A stretch of 19,316 nt of DNA from an uncultured Lachnobacterium sp. (GTDB lineage Bacteria > Bacillota > Clostridia > Lachnospirales > Lachnospiraceae): positions 1-19,316 of the forward strand of contig URYB01000011.1 in NCBI GenBank assembly GCA_900552085.1, in the 5' to 3' direction. The position numbers and the translations under genes were made by a program. Below, piece by piece: positions 9,382 to 16,202 of this stretch; position 1 is the stretch's first letter; each line of letters opens with the position of its first letter. The notes beneath the pieces were generated by a model. It was not told where the DNA came from. It searched no databases and worked only from the letters and a program-made list of their open reading frames with translations.

Positions 9382-9623
9382 TGAATGTGTGAAGGATAGA
9401 GAGGGCTGATACCTTTACTAGACAGAGAGGGCAAGCCTATTATTTCATCAATTGTGAATAGCTAAATTATTTCTTAAACCTGGAATTGGTGAAGAATCTA
9501 AAACAGCAGTATGAGATTTGACAATTATACTATATGGATGCTTAATAATAACATATGCAGTATTTATGCATACTTGCAAATTATGCTTAATTACTGCATA
9601 ATACTTAAAACGGGGGAACAAAT
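9382..9623. other. AT-rich gap after the helicase operon
   Basis: No convincing gene is visible in this stretch. It holds a short direct repeat (9395-9406 and 9421-9432) and an inverted repeat ATTATGC (9580-9586) / GCATAAT (9596-9602) with a 9-nt loop. A TTGACA hexamer at 9518-9523 is followed after 17 bp by CTTAAT, a weak -10, which could serve the tiny ORF at 9624 or the nitroreductase. No U-tract hairpin typical of a terminator for the helicase operon was found. A fragment reading LIPLLDREGKPIISSIVNS at 9406-9465 has no start codon and may be a gene remnant. Confidence 0.5.
9395..9432. repeat. 12-bp direct repeat, two copies
   Basis: GATAGAGAGGGC at 9395-9406 and GACAGAGAGGGC at 9421-9432 differ at one base and start 26 bp apart, just after the helicase stop codon. 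They could mark a recombination joint or simply be chance; nothing else flanks them. Confidence 0.35.
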
Positions 9624-9722
9624 ATGTATTATGCAATTATATCTACTGAAATTAATCAAAAGGCTGCAATAGGCGCTGACGGTTCGGCTTTTTATGATGC
9701 CAGAGAGATTATAAATTTTTGA
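9624..9722 (+). CDS. Possible 32-aa small protein
   Basis: A short frame begins ATG at 9624 with a strong GGGGGA ribosome site at 9612-9617 and good spacing, and ends TGA at 9720-9722. The peptide starts MYYAIISTEINQ and ends YDAREIINF. No family is recognised; there is no signal peptide or membrane segment. It may be a real small protein or the remaining head of a longer deleted gene, since the tail before the stop reads like an ordinary protein interior. It is 21 bp upstream of the nitroreductase and could be translated from the same message. The evidence is the ribosome site alone. Confidence 0.35.
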   Translation: MYYAIISTEINQKAAIGADGSAFYDAREIINF

Positions 9723-9743
9723 ATTACATGGAGGATCAAAATC

Positions 9744-10262
9744 ATGAGCAAAGTATTAGAAGAAATGAAAACCAGAAGAAGTATTCGCAAATTCAAACCG
9801 GACATGATTCCGCAGGACATCCTTGACCGGATAATTGAAGCCGGAACCTTTGCGGCAAACGGCAGAGGTGCACAGAATACCATTATTATTCAGGTGACAA
9901 ATAAGGAAATAAGGGATGAAATCGCTAAGAAAAATGCCGACATAATGGGAAGTAATACTGATCCATTTTATGGTGCTCCGGTTATTCTTATCGTTCTTGG
10001 AAAGAAGGACTGGCCTACACATGTCTATGATGGCAGTCTTGTGATGGGAAACCTGATGCTTGCATCACATGATCTTGGTATTGGAAGCTGCTGGATTCAC
10101 CGCGCGAAGGAAGAGTTTGAGTCTGACTGGGGCAAGAAGCTTCTCAAATCACTCGGTATTGAGGATGAGTATGAGGGAATCGGACATTGTGCTCTTGGAT
10201 ATGTCGATGGAGATTATCCTGACGTGATTCCGAGAAAAGAGAATCGCGTATTTTACATATAG
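9744..10262 (+). CDS. Nitroreductase-family FMN oxidoreductase, 172 aa
   Basis: A small flavin-dependent nitroreductase-fold enzyme that would use NAD(P)H to reduce nitro compounds, quinones or similar acceptors in the cytoplasm; the natural substrate is not evident. RRSIRKF (residues 11-17) is the FMN-phosphate-binding start of the family. GTFAANGRGAQN is the usual second contact, and GSCWIHRAKEEFE followed by GIGHCALGYVDG forms the C-terminal flavin region. The 172-residue length fits the compact clostridial subgroup. ATG 9744 is preceded by GGAGG at 9730-9734. It ends 12 bp before the CrcB-like fusion ORF and probably shares a transcript with it. The gene appears intact, and its GC content is higher than that of the helicase operon to its left. 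Confidence 0.9.
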   Translation: MSKVLEEMKTRRSIRKFKPDMIPQDILDRIIEAGTFAANGRGAQNTIIIQVTNKEIRDEIAKKNADIMGSNTDPFYGAPVILIVLGKKDWPTHVYDGSLVMGNLMLASHDLGIGSCWIHRAKEEFESDWGKKLLKSLGIEDEYEGIGHCALGYVDGDYPDVIPRKENRVFYI

Positions 10263-10274
10263 GAGATAACCACC

Positions 10275-10712
10275 ATGAATTTTTTATTTGTAGCATTGGG
10301 TGGCGCCGTAGGTGCAATGGCCCGATATGCCATCAGCCTTATACCTTTAAAAACTGAGTTTCCCTTTTTGACTTTAATCACCAACGTAATCGGGGCAATT
10401 CTGGATAGCTGGAAGGAGTTTTTCAACACAAGCACGAATTGGAAGGACTTGGATAAAGGGATTACATATCAAGATTACCTTGCAATTTTAGACAAGGAAC
10501 ATGTGAAGAAAATTATGCAGATGCCGGTGCATTTTCTGTTGAAATCAGGAAATGGATTCTTTGTGGAGAAAGATGGTGCGGCACTGGCGTTAAGTGAGAA
10601 TCTGCGAGAGGTAGTTGGTGATCCGATGTTTGCGGAGCATATGAGAGATGCAATCGAGTATCGTGCGATGGATTATTATCAAAGAAGGTATCAGGAGAAG
10701 AATGATGCTTAG
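10275..10712 (+). pseudogene. Chimeric ORF: CrcB (fluoride channel) N-terminus joined to an unrelated C-terminus
   Basis: The first about 42 residues (MNFLFVALGGAVGAMARYAI, then FPFLTLITNVIGAI) are the first membrane helix and the second conserved block of the CrcB/Fluc fluoride exporter. After about position 10400 the frame switches to a soluble sequence (SWKEFFNTSTNWKDLDKG, MPVHFLLKSGNGFFVEKDG, ending DYYQRRYQEKNDA) that no CrcB contains. CrcB is normally about 120-130 residues with four helices, so three helices are missing. The C-terminal part looks like the end of a larger, unrecognised protein, perhaps of a restriction or helicase type, because a GIY-YIG gene follows directly. The open frame through the joint may be luck after a deletion. 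A fluoride channel function is very unlikely. ATG 10275 follows AGGAGATAACC. Confidence 0.75.
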
Positions 10713-10741
10713 AATTTTTGAAATATCATGAGGAGAGATAT

Positions 10742-11506
10742 ATGAGCAGATCGACAGAGTTTGTAAAAAATGCAATTGATGAATTGCAATATTATGTATA
10801 CATATATTCAGATCCGGAGACGAAAATTCCTTTTTACATTGGGAAGGGGAAAGGTAATAGATGTTTTAATCATTTGTTTCAAACTGGCGAAAGTGAAAAA
10901 ATAAAAAAGTTACAAGAGTTAAAGGCAGAAGGCAAAGAACCTGTAATTGAAATATTGGTGTATGGTGTCGATGAGGAGACTGCTTTTAAAGTCGAGGCGG
11001 CTGCGATTGATTTAATTGGAATTGATAATCTTACGAATATTCATAGAGGTCATCATTCCGGAACTTATGGACGAATTGATGTGGATGAATTAAATGCACG
11101 TTTTTCAAAGAGAATATTACATAGAGAAGATATTGATGAATATGTGTTGCTAATAAGAATTAATCAACTATATCATTACGGAATGTCTGATATTGAACTT
11201 TATGATGCTACTCGTTCGTCGTGGGTAATTAATCAAGAACGAGCTGAAAAATTACAATATGCGTTTGCAGTATATGAGGGTATGGTAATGGAAGTTTATA
11301 AGATTACAGCGTGGCTTCCAGCCTATTCTACTATGAATACCAGAAACATTAGTGAGGAGATTTTGAAAAAGGACATTGAGGACAAACGAAAAGAGTTTGT
11401 TGGAGTTGTTGCACCTCCAGAAATAAGAGAAAAGTATATTGGAGCTATAGTTTCGGATTTATTTGTTAAAGGAAATGCAAATCCGATTATGTATTTGACA
11501 ACTTAG
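10742..11506 (+). CDS. GIY-YIG (LEM-3-like) nuclease domain protein, 254 aa
   Basis: A predicted endonuclease. Residues 18-40 carry the GIY-YIG signature in the LEM-3-like form: YVYIYSD, then FYIGKGKGNR with the key Tyr32 and Arg40. The helix KVEAAAIDLIG a little later supplies the acidic residue expected in the fold. The C-terminal half (about 150-254) contains WVINQERAEKLQYAFAVYEG, a conserved extension in some bacterial GIY-YIG proteins whose role I cannot state. I chose ATG 10742 because GAGGAGA lies at 10730-10736; a TTG at 10718 in the same frame lacks a ribosome site. The gene follows the chimeric ORF by 29 bp and is AT-rich like other defence genes here. The upstream fragment may be the remains of a partner. 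Substrate and partner are unknown. Confidence 0.82.
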   Translation: MSRSTEFVKNAIDELQYYVYIYSDPETKIPFYIGKGKGNRCFNHLFQTGESEKIKKLQELKAEGKEPVIEILVYGVDEETAFKVEAAAIDLIGIDNLTNIHRGHHSGTYGRIDVDELNARFSKRILHREDIDEYVLLIRINQLYHYGMSDIELYDATRSSWVINQERAEKLQYAFAVYEGMVMEVYKITAWLPAYSTMNTRNISEEILKKDIEDKRKEFVGVVAPPEIREKYIGAIVSDLFVKGNANPIMYLTT

Positions 11507-11523
11507 GAATTGTTAATTATAAA
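11495..11523 (+). promoter_or_regulatory. Sigma-A-type promoter for the glycerate kinase gene
   Basis: TTGACA at 11495-11500, a 17-bp spacer and TATAAA at 11518-11523 form a near-perfect vegetative promoter. The -35 lies inside the last codons of the GIY-YIG gene, and transcription would start near 11530, some 23 bp before the glycerate kinase ATG. Confidence 0.7.
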
Positions 11524-11552
11524 GAAAAGATAACAACCCCAAAGGAGTTCTT

Positions 11553-12695
11553 ATGAATATTATTGTAGCAATTGATTCTTTTAAAGGCAGCCTTACCTCC
11601 CTTCAGGCAGGCTCCGCCGCAGAGCAGGGAATTCTCCGTGCGCTGCCGGACGCAACTGTATCCGTCAAGCCGGTGGCAGACGGTGGAGAAGGAACCGTGG
11701 CTGCTCTGGTATCCGGTCTTAAGGGAAAATATGTGACGATTCCGGTTACCGGTCCGCTCGGTCAGCCGGTGGAGGCGACCTATGGAATTCTGCCGGATCA
11801 GACAGCTGTGATCGAGATGGCAGAGGCCGCTGGGCTTCCTCTTGTTCCGACAGAGGCGCGCAATCCAATGAAAACGACAACCTACGGTGTGGGGGAACTC
11901 ATTCGTCATGCGCTGGATCAGGGGTGCCGGAATTTTATCATTGGAATTGGCGGCAGTGCGACCAACGATGGAGGCACAGGTATGCTGCATGCGCTGGGCT
12001 GTCATTTCCGCAAAGCGGATGGAACGGATATCGCACCGGGAGCCTGTGAACTGTCGGAACTTGCATCGATTGACTGTTCAGAACTTGATCCGCGTCTTGC
12101 CGAAAGTCACTTTGCAATTGCCTGTGACGTGACCAACCCACTGTGTGGACCGCAGGGGGCAAGTTTTATTTTTGCTCCGCAAAAAGGTGCAGATTCCGGT
12201 ATGGTTTTAAAGCTGGATGCCGCACTTTCACATTTGGCAGATATTTCTGCGGAAGCACTTGGCAAAGATTTTCGTGACCAGCCGGGTGCCGGGGCGGCAG
12301 GAGGACTTGGATTTGCGTTTGCTGCGTATCTGCAGGGCTGTTTGCGGCCGGGCGTGGATATTGTATTGGATGCGGTATTGCCGGAGGAACAGTTGCAGGA
12401 TGCCGATATTGTTGTAACTGGAGAGGGACGTTTTGACGGACAGACCGCGATGGGAAAAGCCCCTGTCGGTATCGCACGCCGTGCAAAGGCGCATGGCTGC
12501 AAAGTATTCGTGCTGGCAGGCAGCGTCGAGCCGGAAGGTGCGCATACTTTGCAGAAGGACAGGCCGCTGGTGGATGGTGTATTTTCCATTCTTCCGGGCG
12601 TGCTTTCGCTGGAAGATGCCATGCGTGAAGAGACTGCATATGAAAACATGCGTTTTACGGCGGAACAGGTATTCCGGATTGTTGCGGACCGGTAG
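11553..12695 (+). CDS. glxK: Glycerate kinase (GarK/GlxK type), 380 aa
   Basis: Phosphorylates D-glycerate with ATP, giving 2-phosphoglycerate in members of this family, and so feeds glycerate from glyoxylate, serine or sugar-acid breakdown into glycolysis; it is a soluble cytoplasmic enzyme. Visible motifs are IIVAIDSFKGSL at the N-terminus, VADGGEGT, the glycine-rich IGIGGSATNDGGTG at about 130-143, CDVTNPLCG, and VVTGEGRFDGQTAMGK from residue 287 onward. Length is normal (about 375-380). ATG 11553 has AAAGGAG at 11541-11547 and a strong promoter upstream. The gene is noticeably GC-richer than its neighbours, fitting a core metabolic gene between acquired segments. No other glycerate pathway gene is present. 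A garK-type symbol would serve equally well. Confidence 0.93.
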   Translation: MNIIVAIDSFKGSLTSLQAGSAAEQGILRALPDATVSVKPVADGGEGTVAALVSGLKGKYVTIPVTGPLGQPVEATYGILPDQTAVIEMAEAAGLPLVPTEARNPMKTTTYGVGELIRHALDQGCRNFIIGIGGSATNDGGTGMLHALGCHFRKADGTDIAPGACELSELASIDCSELDPRLAESHFAIACDVTNPLCGPQGASFIFAPQKGADSGMVLKLDAALSHLADISAEALGKDFRDQPGAGAAGGLGFAFAAYLQGCLRPGVDIVLDAVLPEEQLQDADIVVTGEGRFDGQTAMGKAPVGIARRAKAHGCKVFVLAGSVEPEGAHTLQKDRPLVDGVFSILPGVLSLEDAMREETAYENMRFTAEQVFRIVADR

Positions 12696-12736
12696 ACAAA
12701 GATCACTTTAAATGAGCGCACCAGGGAGGACAGTAC

Positions 12737-13924
12737 ATGGCAGAATTAAAATGTCCGCATTGTGGACAGGCATTTACCGTGGATGATACAGAGGTTAGTT
12801 CTATCATTCAGCAGATCAGAGATAAAGAATTTCAGAAGGATTTGAAGTCACGAGTGGCCGAAATGGAAGAGCACATGCGTGAGAAACATGAACTTGAGCT
12901 TGAAGCAAAAGAGAATGAGATTAAGACAAAAGATCGCGAGGCATACGAAAAAGAGATTAAGAAATTGCAGGAGCGATTGAAAAAAGAGGAAGCGAAAGTT
13001 ACTTCTTTACAAAATGATCTAAACAGCAGTGAAGATAAAAAGAAGATTGCGGTAATGGAAGCTGTAAAAAAGGTGGAAGATGAAAAGCGCGATCTTGAGG
13101 GAAAGCTCACGCAGGAGAAGAATCGGGCACAGTTTCTTCTGACGCAAAAGGATGATGAAATTGCATATTATAAGGATCTGAAGACACGTATGTCAACCAA
13201 GATGGTCGGGGAAACATTAGAGCAGCATTGCGAGATCCAGTTTAATCAGCTGAGAGCCACTGCATTCAGAAACGCTTATTTTGAGAAGGATAATGATGCA
13301 AGGAGCGGCAGCAAGGGTGATTATATTTACCGCGAATGTGATGAAAATGGCGTAGAAATTATTTCCATCATGTTTGAAATGAAAAATGAGATGGATGAGA
13401 CTGCGACGAAGCATAAAAATGAGGATTTTTTCAAGGAACTGGACAAAGACCGGAGAGAGAAAAAGTGCGAGTATGCAGTCCTGGTATCGCTGCTCGAAGC
13501 AGACAGTGAGCTATACAACGGCGGAATCGTAGATGTTTCTTATAAATATGATAAAATGTATGTTGTGCGTCCACAATGTTTTATTCCGATGATTACGTTG
13601 CTTCGGAATGCTGCCATGAACGCGCTGGCCTATAAGCAGGAGCTGGAAGTGATCCGAAATCAGGATATTGATATCTCCAATTTTGAAGATAGCTTAATGC
13701 AGTTTAAAAATGATTTTAGTAGAAACTATAATATTGCGCATACTCATTTTGACAAAGCCATTGATGAAATCGATAAGACCATTGACCATTTGCAGAAGGT
13801 CAAGAAGGAACTTCTGGGATCTGATAATCAGCTTAGAATTGCAAACAATAAGGTGGATGAAGTCAGCGTAAAGAAGCTTACTAAAAATAATCCAACGATG
13901 CAGGCGAAGTTTAAGGAATTATGA
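12737..13924 (+). CDS. DUF2130 family protein, predicted PD-(D/E)xK nuclease, 395 aa
   Basis: The N-terminus has a zinc-ribbon-like CPHCGQAF (only one CxxC pair is seen). A long charged coiled coil follows (about residues 25-140). The conserved DUF2130 core is at about 145-330 (MSTKMVGETLEQHCEIQFNQ and onward). Within it, GSKGDYIYRE with D195, followed by MFEMKNE with E214 and K216, matches the PD-(D/E)xK nuclease arrangement, so DNA cleavage is a reasonable prediction, though function in this family is not established to my knowledge. A second coiled coil (about 340-370) closes the protein. ATG 12737 has GGGAGG at 12724-12729. The stop codon is followed within 5 bp by a long hairpin, so the transcript probably ends there. 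It appears intact. Confidence 0.88.
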   Translation: MAELKCPHCGQAFTVDDTEVSSIIQQIRDKEFQKDLKSRVAEMEEHMREKHELELEAKENEIKTKDREAYEKEIKKLQERLKKEEAKVTSLQNDLNSSEDKKKIAVMEAVKKVEDEKRDLEGKLTQEKNRAQFLLTQKDDEIAYYKDLKTRMSTKMVGETLEQHCEIQFNQLRATAFRNAYFEKDNDARSGSKGDYIYRECDENGVEIISIMFEMKNEMDETATKHKNEDFFKELDKDRREKKCEYAVLVSLLEADSELYNGGIVDVSYKYDKMYVVRPQCFIPMITLLRNAAMNALAYKQELEVIRNQDIDISNFEDSLMQFKNDFSRNYNIAHTHFDKAIDEIDKTIDHLQKVKKELLGSDNQLRIANNKVDEVSVKKLTKNNPTMQAKFKEL

Positions 13925-13928
13925 TTGC

Positions 13929-13972
13929 AAAGGATAGAAAAATACATTTTGTATTTATTTTTCTATCCTTTT
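13929..13972 (+). terminator. Long terminator-like hairpin after the DUF2130 gene
   Basis: AAAGGATAGAAAAATA at 13929-13944 pairs perfectly with 13956-13971 across an 11-nt loop, and TTTTG follows. The 16-bp stem starts four bases after the DUF2130 stop. It is AT-rich, with a run of T in the 3' arm. Being symmetric, it could also act on minus-strand transcripts. Confidence 0.65.
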
Positions 13973-14008
13973 GTGCTATATTGGAAACAAAGATGGAGGG
14001 CTGCCGGA

Positions 14009-15400
14009 ATGAAGGATATTTATTTGACAAATTATTCCGTTAAAGGAATTAAGACTTTGGATAAAACGGTTTCGTTGTCTTTTTATAAGAAGACAATCAA
14101 TAAGGAGCCGGACACACAGGAATATAACATTAAAGGAATTTATGGTATGAATGGATCCGGTAAGTCTGGAATTGTGACTTCCGTGGAGATTTTGCGTAAT
14201 CTTATTATTGATACAGGGTATTTGAATAATCCAATTACACAGAACCATTTAGATGCAATTGTTAACAAAAAAGTCGGAGAACTTTCGCTGGAAGCAGAGT
14301 TTATGGCAAAGAGTGGTGGAGAGTTGCTTCTTTATCAGTATGAAATCACTTTATCAAAAAATAAAACAGGTAAATTTACGATAGCACAGGAATGTTTGAA
14401 AGGAAAAAAAGCAACATCAAAGAGCAGTTCTTTGGAAAAAATTTATGAAGTTTGTGATGGAGAAATCCTCTTTATTTATGGTTCGGAAGAAGACAATGGA
14501 TTTGTGGCTGAAATTAGAAATAAGACAATGAATTTGTTGTCCACAGGATCTGTGTCTGCATTAATTTATGATAAATTGTTATGTGCAGGGAGCGATAATT
14601 ATTTCCTTTACAGGAAAGACAAAGTGGCGCAAGTAATAATGAATGCTGTTGGTATGCTATTTGCCTTAGGGCATAAGTTACATGTGTACCTAGATGAATC
14701 TGACGATCATAAACCATATATGATCCAAAATACTATTCTTTCTTGTGATGATGCTGATTCACAGAATGCAAAACTGTATTCATTGATAGGTAATATTTTT
14801 GAGTTACAGAATGAAAACATAAGTGTAATATTCAGTAGCCGAAATATGATCACAAAACCAAAATTCGAAAAATTTGTTGATACAATCAATAAATTATATG
14901 AATTTCTCCATATTTTTAAATCCGATCTGATGGGGATAGAAATTGATAAAAAAGAGAATGGTGATTTTTGGATGTGTGATTTGGTTATGGTGTATGATTC
15001 CTACAAAATTCATGCAGAATTTGAAAGCACCGGAATTAAGAAGCTGATTAAATTATTTGTGTATATAAGAGAAATGGTTCGCGGTGGAATTGTATTTATT
15101 GATGAATTTGATTCGAACCTTCATGATGTTTATTTGTGTGCATTGTTGGAATATCTGATGGAATATGGAGAAGGACAGCTCTGTTTTACAACACACAATG
15201 TTGGACCGATGGATGTTTTGAAGCAGCATAAAAAGTCAATTGACTTTTTATCAGAAGATCATCAGATTTATCCATGGAAGACAAATGGCAACTATTCGCC
15301 TTCAAAATTATACAGAAACGGTATGATAGAAGGCTCTCCATTTAATGTGGATGCAATTGACTTTATTGGAGTTTTTGGTACAGGCGAGGAGGACGAATAG
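14009..15400 (+). CDS. AAA/OLD-like ATPase (AAA15/AbiLi-like), 463 aa
   Basis: An ABC-type AAA ATPase of the kind found in abortive-infection and other anti-phage pairs. Walker A GMNGSGKSG is at residues 46-54 and Walker B IVFIDEFDSNLHD has D365/E366. A TTHN histidine switch follows, and the C-terminus ends with SPFNVDAIDFIG. The region between (about 90-340) is the usual long, variable helical insert. I place the start at ATG 14009 with GGAGGG at 13995-14000; the same frame is open back to 13925 but that part is the hairpin. Its stop TAG overlaps a GTG start of the next ORF, so the pair is translationally coupled. In related operons the second gene makes a RloB/toprim-like effector; here that gene is reduced to 41 codons, so the module is probably dead or altered. 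TGCTATATT at 13974-13982 is a possible extended -10. Confidence 0.85.
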   Translation: MKDIYLTNYSVKGIKTLDKTVSLSFYKKTINKEPDTQEYNIKGIYGMNGSGKSGIVTSVEILRNLIIDTGYLNNPITQNHLDAIVNKKVGELSLEAEFMAKSGGELLLYQYEITLSKNKTGKFTIAQECLKGKKATSKSSSLEKIYEVCDGEILFIYGSEEDNGFVAEIRNKTMNLLSTGSVSALIYDKLLCAGSDNYFLYRKDKVAQVIMNAVGMLFALGHKLHVYLDESDDHKPYMIQNTILSCDDADSQNAKLYSLIGNIFELQNENISVIFSSRNMITKPKFEKFVDTINKLYEFLHIFKSDLMGIEIDKKENGDFWMCDLVMVYDSYKIHAEFESTGIKKLIKLFVYIREMVRGGIVFIDEFDSNLHDVYLCALLEYLMEYGEGQLCFTTHNVGPMDVLKQHKKSIDFLSEDHQIYPWKTNGNYSPSKLYRNGMIEGSPFNVDAIDFIGVFGTGEEDE

Positions 15401-15525
15401 TGGGGAGCCAGTTTGTTTTTGTTGTTGACACAAATGCTGACAAGCTATTAAAAAAGAATTATTGTGTGAGTGCAAGCAATTTTATGAATATTATGGATCA
15501 ATTTGAAGAATTTACACGGAAGTAG
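15400..15525 (+). pseudogene. Remnant of the ATPase's partner gene, internal deletion (41 codons left)
   Basis: GTG at 15400-15402 overlaps the ATPase stop (TAGTG) and has a very strong GAGGAGGA at 15386-15393. The product begins VGSQFVFVVDTNA, the usual opening beta-strand of RloB/toprim-like partner proteins. It then runs straight into DKLLKKNYCVSASNFMNIMD and ends FEEFTRK, which resembles the C-terminal helix of the same family. The family is normally about 180-230 residues, so the catalytic core appears to have been removed in frame, with the joint near 15439. That family comparison is from memory. It could alternatively be a genuine small protein. Confidence 0.6.
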
Positions 15526-15546
15526 GATTTCAGAAAGGAGACTCCT

Positions 15547-15828
15547 ATGAATATATATGATGAACTGGAAAATTTGAAAGCGCAGGCCCGTTCCAATCCG
15601 GCGCTGGCGCAGGCTTTACTTGACACGAGAACAGTTTCCAATCCGGTTACTGCATTCTGTCGCATTGCGCAGGAGAACGGATGCACATTTTCGGCAATGG
15701 ACCTTATTTCGGCAGGGGAGGATTCTTATGCGGCGATGCGGCGTTCCACGAATGGTGGAGGGGAGAATTCTCCGCTGTTGCAGGGGGAAGATGATCTGTA
15801 TGAGATGTTTCTGGTGGAATTACTGTAG
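15547..15828 (+). CDS. Small conserved-type hypothetical protein, Nif11-like N-terminus, 93 aa
   Basis: Residues about 3-50 form two predicted helices (MNIYDELENLKAQARSNPAL, then PVTAFCRIAQENGCTF and SAMDLI). The spacing resembles the Nif11 fold used as leader in some ribosomal peptides. A GGG at about 70-72 is followed by an acidic tail ending YEMFLVELL. The ribosome site AAAGGAG (15534-15540) is strong. It is followed by another small gene and an ABC exporter on the same strand. A precursor-peptide role is tempting, but no modification enzyme is present and the exporter lacks a peptidase domain, so this could equally be an ordinary small cytoplasmic protein. The similarity to Nif11 is by eye. 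Confidence 0.65.
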   Translation: MNIYDELENLKAQARSNPALAQALLDTRTVSNPVTAFCRIAQENGCTFSAMDLISAGEDSYAAMRRSTNGGGENSPLLQGEDDLYEMFLVELL

Positions 15829-15877
15829 TGTTTGATTCCGGCAGAAGAACTTGATTTTTACATAGCGGGAGGACTAT

Positions 15878-16183
15878 ATGAAACCCAGAACACCCAAAAG
15901 CATAGAATTATACAACAAACTGCTCGACCGTGGTTACCCCAGGGAATTTTGCGAGCAGGTTTCCCTGAATCTGAACACGGACTGGACTGCGCAGCGCATG
16001 CTCGGTTATCTTTCCCATTACCGGAAGCTTCCGATGGAGGAGATTGCCGATGAGATGCTGGCGATTTTAAGTGACCGGAACCGGATCATGCAAAAGCATG
16101 AGCTTGAGAATACGAATGCGAAGTGGAACCAATTTATGATACAGGGATTTGAGGATTCGTCACAAAACGACGAAGAGGAGTAG
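15878..16183 (+). CDS. Conserved-type hypothetical protein, 101 aa
   Basis: A soluble, mostly helical small protein without a recognised domain. Features that look conserved are the opening IELYNKLLDRGYPREFCEQV, NTDWTAQRMLGYL in the middle and EEIADEMLAILSDR; the tail is charged and ends DDEEE-like. No membrane segment or metal motif is seen. ATG 15878 has GGGAGG at 15867-15872. It sits 49 bp after the Nif11-like gene and 19 bp before the ABC exporter, so the three are likely cotranscribed. Its GC content is close to that of the exporter, suggesting a long-standing neighbour. Confidence 0.75.
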   Translation: MKPRTPKSIELYNKLLDRGYPREFCEQVSLNLNTDWTAQRMLGYLSHYRKLPMEEIADEMLAILSDRNRIMQKHELENTNAKWNQFMIQGFEDSSQNDEEE

Positions 16184-16202
16184 ATAGACAAAGGAGTGCA
16201 GA

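Noticed and set aside
9395..9432. Start of a CRISPR array or tandem iterons
   Set aside because: Only two imperfect 12-bp copies, no further units and no spacer regularity.
9448..9636. 62-codon minus-strand frame in the gap after the helicase operon
   Set aside because: No ribosome site or recognisable protein features; AT-rich chance frame overlapping the start of the better-supported small ORF.
12107..12721. 204-codon minus-strand frame opposite the glycerate kinase
   Set aside because: Shadow of a GC-rich gene; Ser/Pro/Ala-rich low-complexity product without motifs.
15832..16053. 73-codon plus-strand frame overlapping the 101-aa gene
   Set aside because: Lacks a good ribosome site and is out of frame with the better-supported gene that has GGGAGG upstream.
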